From Catenulispora rubra (lineage in GTDB: Bacteria; Actinomycetota; Actinomycetes; Streptomycetales; Catenulisporaceae), in NCBI RefSeq assembly GCF_015356825.1, contig NZ_JAACYW010000033.1, positions 1 through 62,505 on the forward strand: DNA of 62,505 nt. Reading direction: 5' to 3'. The translations under genes were made by a program, and so were the position numbers. A model generated the notes under the pieces. It saw only the letters and a list, made by a program, of their open reading frames with translations. It did not search any database and had not been told where the DNA came from. The number at the start of each line of letters is the position of its first letter. Within the stretch, counting starts at the first letter, position 1. Below, piece by piece: positions 52,240-58,735 of this stretch.

Positions 52240-52845
52240 ATGAAAGACCGGCAACGGGCACAAGTGGATCTCTCCCGGTTACCCACCGACATCGCGAACC
52301 TCATCGCGGGCCTGGCACCCGGTGGCACGCTGGAGATCACGCGCGCTGGCGAGCCGGTCGCGACGATCACCGCCGCCGGGCACGCCCCGTTGGAGGGCAC
52401 GGTCATCCGGGCCCGCCCCGCCTCGGACGCAGGTGATTCGGGCACAAGCGCTGCCGAGGGCGTGACAGTCGTCGCCACCGCGATGAAACTCTCCGACGCC
52501 GCACGGAGCAAGCTCTCCGCCGAGCTCGGCGACAACTACATCGTCCTGGACATGTGGGACGCGCCCAAGACCGCCGATGTGCTCCTCATCCCCGCGATCA
52601 GCCTGAAGCTGCTGGCCAACCTGCGCGGGATGTTCCCGTCGGCGCGCGTCGTCATCGCCGAACTCGACGATCCGGAGCTCGGCATCAGCTACCCGAGTCC
52701 GGTGCGACGGCTGCTCGACGCCGGAGCCGACCTCTACCTCGCGACGACGACCGTGCCCAGCCTGGCGCGGCAGCTCGGCGAGGCGGTGGCCGGTGCCCGA
52801 GGCGAGCTCGGTGCGGCGCGGCGGCCGCGGTTGGAGCTGGAGTAG
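52240..52845 (+). CDS. Conserved hypothetical protein with Phd-like N-terminus
   Basis: This 201-residue protein begins with a segment like Phd/YefM antitoxins (LIAGLAPGGTLEITRAGEPV-ATI, about residues 21-45). A second domain is of mixed alpha/beta character: KLSDAARSKLSAELGDNYIV, ADVLLIPAISLKLLANLRGM, VVIAELDDPELGISYPSPVR and RLLDAGADLYLA. The second part looks like a Rossmann-like fold shared by a little-studied actinobacterial family. No toxin gene follows: the next gene is a convergent antiporter. It may be an orphan regulatory protein. ATG 52240 is used because of the leaderless -10; ATGs 52222 and 52234 are in frame. Confidence 0.65.
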   Translation: MKDRQRAQVDLSRLPTDIANLIAGLAPGGTLEITRAGEPVATITAAGHAPLEGTVIRARPASDAGDSGTSAAEGVTVVATAMKLSDAARSKLSAELGDNYIVLDMWDAPKTADVLLIPAISLKLLANLRGMFPSARVVIAELDDPELGISYPSPVRRLLDAGADLYLATTTVPSLARQLGEAVAGARGELGAARRPRLELE

Positions 52846-52945
52846 CGGCGTCTCGGTACTGGTCGGCATCGCTCGGCCGGACCAGGTCGCTGATTCGGCG
52901 CCGAACAGGGCTGCCGCCCCGGCCTCACTCGACGAGCAACCGGCT

Positions 52946-52979
52946 CTGCCTCACTCGACAATCTGCCTCACTCCACAAT
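52946..52979. repeat. Tandem 17-bp duplication at the antiporter 3' end
   Basis: CTGCCTCACTCGACAAT (52946-52962) is followed directly by CTGCCTCACTCCACAAT, one mismatch apart. The second unit includes the antiporter stop codon and its last residues (Gln-Ile-Val-Glu), and a weaker third relative lies at 52924-52940. Confidence 0.8.
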
Positions 52980-54575
52980 CTGCGTCTGACTGAGCCGCAC
53001 CTCCTCGATGTCCAGCCGCGCCTGGATCTGCCGCACCACCGCGTCGTCGATCTGGTGCTCGTGCCGCAGCCGCAGCACCGTGGCGCGCTTGGAGTCCAGC
53101 AGCGCCAGGCGCAGCACGCGGTACTGCTCGTCGAACTGGCGGAGGCGCTCGGCCGCGTCGTCGTCGATGTCGTCCGAGTCGTCGTCGGGGTTGCCGGCCT
53201 GGATGACGCGCATGCGTTTCTCGTACTCGCGGCGCGTCATGTCCACGATCTCCGGGGCGGTGCCCAGGGCCGCGGCGATGTGGGGCATCGCCGCCAGGGC
53301 CTCCTCGGAGGCCGTGCGGTTGGCCATGCGGCGTTCGGAGTCGATGACCGTGTCCTCCGGGAGATTGACCCAGCGGACCACCGGCGGCAGCGCGAAGGAC
53401 TGGAGCATCAGGGCCGCGATGACGCCGGCCGTGACGAACACGATGACGTCGCGGTCGGGCAGCGGCAGGCCGTTGTCCAGGGTGTTCGGGACGGCGAGCG
53501 CGGCGGCCAGCGAGACCGCGCCGCGGAAGCCCGCCAGGCCGGTGATCACCCGGAAGCCGTGGCTGACCCGGCGGGCCTGCTGGGAGGGGCGGCGGTCCAG
53601 GGCCCGGATGACGTAGATGACGATGAACTGGAAGGCCATGCGGACCGCGATCAGGATCCCGCACACCGCCGCCACCAGGGACAGCGCCCGCGCCAGGTCG
53701 AAGCTGGTCAGGTTGCGGACCGCGGACTGGGACTGCAGGCCGACCAGGACGAACAGGGCGCCGTTGAGGACGTAGGTGCCGATCGTCCAGAAGCCCTGGG
53801 ACAGCAGCCGGACCGCCGGGGTGCCGACCTTCGGCCCGAGCTGGCCCATGATCAGCCCGCACGCCACCACCGCCAGCACGCCGGAGGCCTGGACCGCCTC
53901 GGCGAGGAGGAAGGCGGTGAAGGGGATGAGGAGGATCGCGACGTTCTCCAGCAGCGGGTCCGTCAGGCGCGCGCGGAGCTGGCCGCCGACGAACGCGACC
54001 GCGACGCCGGCCGCGGCCCCGCCGACGTAGGAGCGGATCAGGAGCCAGCCGACGTGCACGGCGCTGAAGTGCTCGGTCCCGACCGTGACCGACACCGCCA
54101 CGGCGTAGACGACCAGCGCCGTCCCGTCGTTGATCAGGCTCTCGGCCTGCAGCAGGTTCATCGCCTGCCGCGGCAGCACCCGGCCCAGCGCCGCGACCGC
54201 GGTGGCATCCGTCGGCGCCAGCGCCCCGCCGAGGATCCAGGCCGGGCCCCACGGGACGCCGAACGCGTGCGCGACCACCGCCACCATCGCCGCCGTGACG
54301 ATCACGAGCAGCGTGGTCATCAGCACCAGCCCGCGCAGGGTGCGCCGGATCCAGCGCAGCGAGGCGTTGAGGCTCTCCCAGTAGAGCAGCGCCGGCAGGA
54401 AGACCAGCAGCACGGTGTCCGGCGGCAGGTTCACCCCCCGCAGCCGTGGCACGAAGCCCACCAGCACCCCGGCGGCCAGCATCAACACCGGCGGTGCGAC
54501 GCCGAGGCGGTTGCCCACGATGCCGCTGGCCAGCACGCAGGCGCCGATCACGACGATCACCGTGAGCGCGAGCAC
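52968..54575 (-). CDS. CPA1-family Na+/H+ antiporter
   Basis: This 535-residue protein has about 12 membrane helices and the CPA1 exchanger signatures: GGALAPTDATAVAALGRVLP and LLQAESLINDGTALVVYAVA with the Asn-Asp ion site, and TGLAGFRGAVSLAAALAVP. A cytoplasmic tail of about 130 residues, charged and acidic in part (NPDDDSDDIDDDAAERLRQF), likely senses pH or binds a regulator. It exports Na+ or K+ in exchange for H+. GTG 54575 is the first plausible start. The MBL hydrolase gene lies upstream on the same strand at 101 bp. Confidence 0.93.
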   Translation of the reverse strand: MLALTVIVVIGACVLASGIVGNRLGVAPPVLMLAAGVLVGFVPRLRGVNLPPDTVLLVFLPALLYWESLNASLRWIRRTLRGLVLMTTLLVIVTAAMVAVVAHAFGVPWGPAWILGGALAPTDATAVAALGRVLPRQAMNLLQAESLINDGTALVVYAVAVSVTVGTEHFSAVHVGWLLIRSYVGGAAAGVAVAFVGGQLRARLTDPLLENVAILLIPFTAFLLAEAVQASGVLAVVACGLIMGQLGPKVGTPAVRLLSQGFWTIGTYVLNGALFVLVGLQSQSAVRNLTSFDLARALSLVAAVCGILIAVRMAFQFIVIYVIRALDRRPSQQARRVSHGFRVITGLAGFRGAVSLAAALAVPNTLDNGLPLPDRDVIVFVTAGVIAALMLQSFALPPVVRWVNLPEDTVIDSERRMANRTASEEALAAMPHIAAALGTAPEIVDMTRREYEKRMRVIQAGNPDDDSDDIDDDAAERLRQFDEQYRVLRLALLDSKRATVLRLRHEHQIDDAVVRQIQARLDIEEVRLSQTQIVE

Positions 54576-54676
54576 GCGGGCCTCCTGGCGGTGGGGCGGC
54601 CGCCGGTCGGCGGGGTGGGTCCCTGGATGAGGTGATCTCCATCCGGAGGCGGCTCACACCGGGACGGCGGCGTACG

Positions 54677-55594
54677 TTACCAGCGGCCCTCCGCCGAGTC
54701 CCCCGCTGCATGCTCCGCGCACAAGCACCCGACCCCGCGCTCGATCCACTCCCGCATCCGCCACTCCGGATGCCGCTCCACCATCAGCGCCCTGACCTCC
54801 TCGACCACCGTCTCCTCGGCCACCGCTGCGTCCCGGCGGCGCCAGGTCTCGTCGCGCAGCTCCCTGAGGTAGTCGCGGACCTCGGCGAGCAGCGCCGCGT
54901 CGCCGATCGCGCCGTGGCCGGGGACCACCACGCGGTGCTGCTCGGCGGCCAGGCCCTCCATCACGCGGATCCAGCGCAGTCCGGACACGTCGGTGTCGTG
55001 CGGGGGGAACCACGGGAAGATGGCGAACTGGCCGGCCTCGGCGAGGTCGCCGGTGAACAGCACGCCGGCGTCCGGGACCGTCACGATCTGGTCGCCGCGG
55101 CTGTGCGCGCGGCCGGTCGGGCGCAGGTGCACGGTGCGGCCGCCGAGGTCCAGGGCGTAGCCGTCGTCGAAGACGACGTCCGGCGTCGGGAGCTCCGTGC
55201 CGTCGAGCTCGCGCGCGACCGGGGCGCCGAGCTGCGTGAACATCGCCAGGTAGCCCGCGCCCTTCTGCGACAGGTCGTCAGCCTGTGCGCGGTTGACCAC
55301 GTACGTCGCCTCGTCGGCGAACGCCTGCGCGCCGAAGGCGTGCTCCGGGTGGAAGTGCGTGGTGGTCAGGTAGAGCTTGCGGCCCTTGGCGTAGTCGCGG
55401 GCGAAGTCCAGGACGTCGCGCGCGTTGCGCGGCCCGAGCCCGGTGTCCACCACCAGGACCGAGTGCGTGCCGCCGATCACGCCGATGTTCGGCACCAGGT
55501 CCACGTCGTGGTTGGGCAGGACGACCAGGTCGCGGGCGATTTCCTGGGCGCCGGAGGTCTCGACGACGGGGTCGGGGAAGGGGTAGTCAGCCAT
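54677..55594 (-). CDS. Metallo-beta-lactamase-fold hydrolase with an HxHxEH metal motif
   Basis: This 305-residue protein has a MBL fold. The first strand has VLVVDTGLGPRNARDVLDFA, and the metal motif reads TTHFHPEHAFG, with Glu where most family members have Asp. ILFTGDLAEAGQ and VVVPGHGAIGD supply the later metal ligands. Substitution of Asp by Glu is found in some MBL branches, such as quinoprotein relay-like sets. The substrate is unknown. It is divergent from a LysR gene with a perfect palindrome between, so it is the likely LysR target. Confidence 0.87.
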   Translation of the reverse strand: MADYPFPDPVVETSGAQEIARDLVVLPNHDVDLVPNIGVIGGTHSVLVVDTGLGPRNARDVLDFARDYAKGRKLYLTTTHFHPEHAFGAQAFADEATYVVNRAQADDLSQKGAGYLAMFTQLGAPVARELDGTELPTPDVVFDDGYALDLGGRTVHLRPTGRAHSRGDQIVTVPDAGVLFTGDLAEAGQFAIFPWFPPHDTDVSGLRWIRVMEGLAAEQHRVVVPGHGAIGDAALLAEVRDYLRELRDETWRRRDAAVAEETVVEEVRALMVERHPEWRMREWIERGVGCLCAEHAAGDSAEGRW

Positions 55595-55648
55595 GCTTCG
55601 AGTGCAACACCGGCGCGGGAGGGGCGTCCAAGTCCGATCCGGCACGGG

Positions 55649-55667
55649 CGATACCGCGCGGGTATCG
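55649..55667. promoter_or_regulatory. LysR-type operator palindrome
   Basis: CGATACC-GCGCG-GGTATCG is a perfect 7+5+7 inverted repeat, containing ATAC-N7-GTAT, in the 82-bp gap between the divergent MBL and LysR genes. LysR regulators often bind T-N11-A sites of this form. Its right half includes TATCGT, a likely -10 eight bases before the LysR ATG. Confidence 0.7.
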
Positions 55668-55676
55668 TCGCCTGTG

Positions 55677-56558
55677 ATGGACATGGAACTGCGCTCGCTC
55701 CGCTACTTCGCCGCCGTCGCCGAGGAGCTGCACTTCGGGCGGGCGGCGCGCCGGCTGCACATGACGCAGCCGCCGCTGAGCCGCGCCATCCGGCAGCTGG
55801 AGACCGACCTCGGCGTGGCGCTGTTCGAGCGCTCGCCGTCCGGTGTCGTGCTCACCGAGACCGGCGCCTGGTTCTACCGCGATGCCCGCGCGCTGCTCGA
55901 CCAGGCCGACCGGTTGCAGGCCAAGGTCGCGGCGTCGGCCGGGGCCGCGACCCTGACCGTCGGCATGCTGTCCGACGCCGCCGACCCGGCCGCGGCCCAT
56001 CTCGTGAAGGCCTTCCGCGAGCGCCATCCGCACGTGGACGTCCACATCCGCGAGGCCGACTTCACCGACCCGACCTCCGGCCTGCGCGCCGGCCAGGTGG
56101 ACGTCGTGCTCACCTACGCGCCCTTCGACGAGACCGGTATCGGCGTCCGCCGGCTCCGGGTCGATCCGGTCGGCGCCGTGCTGCGCACCGACGACCCGCT
56201 GGCCGACCGCGAGGTCCTGCGTCTGGCCGAGCTCGCCGACCGGCGCTGGTTCCGCTTCCCGGAGACCGCCGACCCGATCTGGCGCGCCTTCTGGAACGCC
56301 ACCACGCCGGCCGGCCCGCCGCGCGAGGGCCCGGTGGTGCGGACCGTGCACGAGTGCTTGCAAGCCGTCCTGTGGAACGGCACGATCGGACTGGCGCCGC
56401 GGGTCGGGGTGCTGCCCGAAGGCCTCACCTTCGTGCCGCTGGCCGACGCGCCGCCGAGCGTGCTGGTCGTCGCATGGTCCGACGCGCGGGACGATCCGCT
56501 GGTCCGGTCGTTCGTCCGGGTCGCCGCGCAGTCCTACGGCGCCGTGCCAGGGGGCTGA
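55677..56558 (+). CDS. LysR-family transcriptional regulator
   Basis: This 293-residue regulator has the N-terminal winged helix (RYFAAVAEELHFGRAARRLH and QPPLSRAIRQLETDLGVALF, residues 8-55) and a two-lobed periplasmic-binding-like effector domain (LTVGMLSDAADPAAAHLVKA; GIGVRRLRVDPVGAVLRTD). It belongs to the BenM/CatR-like branch common in actinomycetes. It most likely binds the palindrome in its own promoter and controls the divergent MBL hydrolase gene. ATG 55677 is likely leaderless; ATG 55683 is in frame. Confidence 0.93.
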   Translation: MDMELRSLRYFAAVAEELHFGRAARRLHMTQPPLSRAIRQLETDLGVALFERSPSGVVLTETGAWFYRDARALLDQADRLQAKVAASAGAATLTVGMLSDAADPAAAHLVKAFRERHPHVDVHIREADFTDPTSGLRAGQVDVVLTYAPFDETGIGVRRLRVDPVGAVLRTDDPLADREVLRLAELADRRWFRFPETADPIWRAFWNATTPAGPPREGPVVRTVHECLQAVLWNGTIGLAPRVGVLPEGLTFVPLADAPPSVLVVAWSDARDDPLVRSFVRVAAQSYGAVPGG

Positions 56559-56579
56559 GACTGTCAAGGGGGATGGATG

Positions 56580-57707
56580 ATGGCTGGGCGCACACGGCGG
56601 TTCGCCAGAGCGGCCGCGGCCGTCTCGGCGCTGGCGGTGGCGATGGGTTCGGCGGCGGCGTGCTCGAGCAGCGGGTCGTCCGGGGGAGGCGGCGGCGGAG
56701 GCGGTTCGGGCGCGTTCGCGGACGCGCTCAAGAACGTCCACGACACCGCGCAGACCAGCGGCTCCATCGAGTTCGGCGACACCGCGCAGCTGGCCAAGCT
56801 CAACGGCGGCACCACCCCGGCGTCGAACGGCCCCTTCGGCCGCCTCGTCGGCACCGGCTCGGACCAGCTGACGCAGTACGCCTCGGTCCTGCCCCCGCTG
56901 ACCGGCTTCGACTCGACCACCGCGACCAGCGCGATCAGCCTGGGCCTGCCGCCGGACCAGGTCGGGGTCCTGTACGGGTCCTTCGACCCGACGGCGATCG
57001 GCACGAAGCTCGCCGCCTGGGGCTACCACAAGTCGGACCGCGGCGGCGGGGTCACCGCGTGGGTCTTCCAGGACAACCACCAGATGGACCTGACCAAGCT
57101 GGACGCGAACGGCATCGGGCCGGGGATGACCGGCTGGCTGAACGTGATCTGGGTGTCGAAGTCGAGCATCGCCTACGGCTCCGCGACCTCCGACCTGGCT
57201 GCCGCGCTGCCGGCGCAGTCCAAACCGCTGTCCGGCGACGCCATGGTGGGTTCGCTGGCCGACTGCCTGGGCTCGACCCTGATCGCATACGTGAACACCG
57301 ACGCCAAGCAGATCAACAACAGCGGCATCTCGGCGATCGCCTTCGGCGTCACCGCGACCGGCACGTCCGACATCCGCGAGGAGATCTGCGCCGCCGCTCC
57401 CAGCGCGTCGGCCGCGCAGGGGTTCGCCACCGGGTTCACCAAGGCGGTCGGCAGCGGCCTGGACTACGTCCGGAACCAGCCGTGGTCGGCGCTGTTGACG
57501 GACCCGCAGACGAAGGTGATCGGCGGCTCGAAGAACGTGGTCCGGCTGACCGCCAAGCCGGTGGCTCCGCAGGGCGCCGCGCTGGTGGTCAACCTGGTCG
57601 TGCAGAACGACTTCGCGGGGCTGCTCGGGCTGCCGCAGGTGATCAGCAAGGTCGGGGTTCCGGGCGGGTCGGTGACGCTGACGCCGACGCAGGCCCCGTC
57701 TTCCTGA
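56580..57707 (+). CDS. Secreted lipoprotein of unknown function
   Basis: This 375-residue protein has a signal peptide with a lipobox SAAAC and then a Gly/Ser-rich linker (SSGSSGGGGGGGGSGAF). The mature domain has weakly repeated halves (ADALKNVHDTAQTSGSIEFG; GLPPDQVGVLYGSFDPTAIG; SLADCLGSTLIAYVNTDAKQ) and a conserved Cys pair (ADCLG, REEICAA). I recognise no family. It follows the LysR gene by 21 bp and may be read from the same promoter. AAGGGGG lies 7 bases before ATG 56580 (4 before ATG 56577). Confidence 0.75.
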   Translation: MAGRTRRFARAAAAVSALAVAMGSAAACSSSGSSGGGGGGGGSGAFADALKNVHDTAQTSGSIEFGDTAQLAKLNGGTTPASNGPFGRLVGTGSDQLTQYASVLPPLTGFDSTTATSAISLGLPPDQVGVLYGSFDPTAIGTKLAAWGYHKSDRGGGVTAWVFQDNHQMDLTKLDANGIGPGMTGWLNVIWVSKSSIAYGSATSDLAAALPAQSKPLSGDAMVGSLADCLGSTLIAYVNTDAKQINNSGISAIAFGVTATGTSDIREEICAAAPSASAAQGFATGFTKAVGSGLDYVRNQPWSALLTDPQTKVIGGSKNVVRLTAKPVAPQGAALVVNLVVQNDFAGLLGLPQVISKVGVPGGSVTLTPTQAPSS

Positions 57708-57799
57708 CGGAATCGCCGAGTCCGTGCGGGACCGATGAGTTCCGGGGCCGGCCGTCGTCCAACCTGACGACGACCCGCCCTCCTGAAAGGAACCATCCC

Positions 57800-58591
57800 A
57801 TGACCAGCACCGTGACCTCGGCTGACGGCACCCCCATCGCCTACACCAAGACCGGCGACGGCCCCGCCGTGATCATCGTCGACGGCGCGCTGTGCCACCG
57901 CGCGTTCGGCCCGAGCGGCGGCATCGCCGAGCAACTGGCCCCGGAGTTCACCGTCTACACCTACGACCGCCGCGGCCGGGGCGAGAGCGGCGACGCCGAG
58001 GCGTACGCGCCCGAGCGCGAGGTCGAGGACATCGCGGCCCTGATCCGGGCCGCCGGGGGACAGGCCGGCCTCGCCGGCTTCTCCTCCGGCGGCGCCCTCA
58101 CGCTGCGGGCCGCCGCCGCGGGCATCGGCGTGACCAAGGCGGCCTGCTACGAGGCGCCGTACGTGACCCAGGACTGGCACCGCGCCGCCGCCCTGGCGTA
58201 CACCACCGACCTGCACCAGGCGCTCGACGAGGGCCGCGTCGACGACATGCCGGCCCTGTTCATGGCGCTGGTCGGCCTGCCGGAGGACCAGGTCGCGGGG
58301 ATGCGCCAGTCGCCGGTGTGGCCGATGTTCACGGCCGTCGCCAAGTCCCTGACGTACGACAACGCGGTCCTGGGCTACCCCGCGGGCGGCGCGGTGCCGA
58401 CCGAACTGCTCGCCACGATCACCGTGCCGGTCCTCGCCATGGACGGCGGCGCGAGCCCGGACTTCCTGCGCGACCCGGCGGGGCTCATCGCCGAGGCTTG
58501 CTCGGACGCCGAGCGGCTGACGCTCGACGGGCAGACGCACGAGGTCAGCCCGGACGTCATCGGCCCGGTGCTGGCGAAGTTCTTTGCGTGA
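57800..58591 (+). CDS. Alpha/beta hydrolase
   Basis: This 263-residue alpha/beta hydrolase begins TVTSADGTPIAYTKTGDGPA, with the oxyanion region IIVDGALCHRAFGP. The nucleophile elbow is LAGFSSGGA with Ser95. The acid and histidine are in VLAMDGGASPDFLR and DGQTHEVSPD. It resembles haloperoxidase/lactonase-like small hydrolases of actinomycetes. GAAAGGA is well placed before ATG 57800. A hairpin terminator follows. Confidence 0.88.
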   Translation: MTSTVTSADGTPIAYTKTGDGPAVIIVDGALCHRAFGPSGGIAEQLAPEFTVYTYDRRGRGESGDAEAYAPEREVEDIAALIRAAGGQAGLAGFSSGGALTLRAAAAGIGVTKAACYEAPYVTQDWHRAAALAYTTDLHQALDEGRVDDMPALFMALVGLPEDQVAGMRQSPVWPMFTAVAKSLTYDNAVLGYPAGGAVPTELLATITVPVLAMDGGASPDFLRDPAGLIAEACSDAERLTLDGQTHEVSPDVIGPVLAKFFA

Positions 58592-58622
58592 GGCGCGGAT
58601 AGAGGCAGAGCAGGCAAAGCAG

Positions 58623-58659
58623 AAGGTGCGGCGCCCTCCCGAAGAGGACGCCGCACCTT
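58623..58659 (+). terminator. Terminator hairpin after the alpha/beta hydrolase
   Basis: AAGGTGCGGCG (58623-58633) pairs with CGCCGCACCTT (58649-58659); inside, CCTC and GAGG add a further helix around CCGAA. It starts 31 bases past the stop codon. Confidence 0.75.
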
Positions 58660-58670
58660 GTGGCTCCGGC

Positions 58671-58727
58671 GATATCGCCTTGTTCAGCCGACATCGCCTT
58701 GCTCAGCTAACGCTGCTTTGCTCAGTT
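58671..58727. repeat. Three imperfect 19-bp direct repeats
   Basis: GATATCGCCTTGTTCAGCC, GACATCGCCTTGCTCAGCT and AACGCTGCTTTGCTCAGTT follow each other directly between the terminator and the stop codon of the next, convergent gene. The function is unknown. Confidence 0.7.
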
Positions 58728-58735
58728 GATACAGA

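Noticed and set aside
52240..52845. Possible toxin-antitoxin module
   Set aside because: No toxin-sized partner gene lies next to the Phd-like protein; the neighbours are an SDR and a convergent antiporter.
54632..57800. Continuous plus-strand frame ahead of the alpha/beta hydrolase at 57800
   Set aside because: It crosses antisense of the MBL gene and out-of-phase LysR and lipoprotein genes; only the part from ATG 57800 has a ribosome binding site and a fold.
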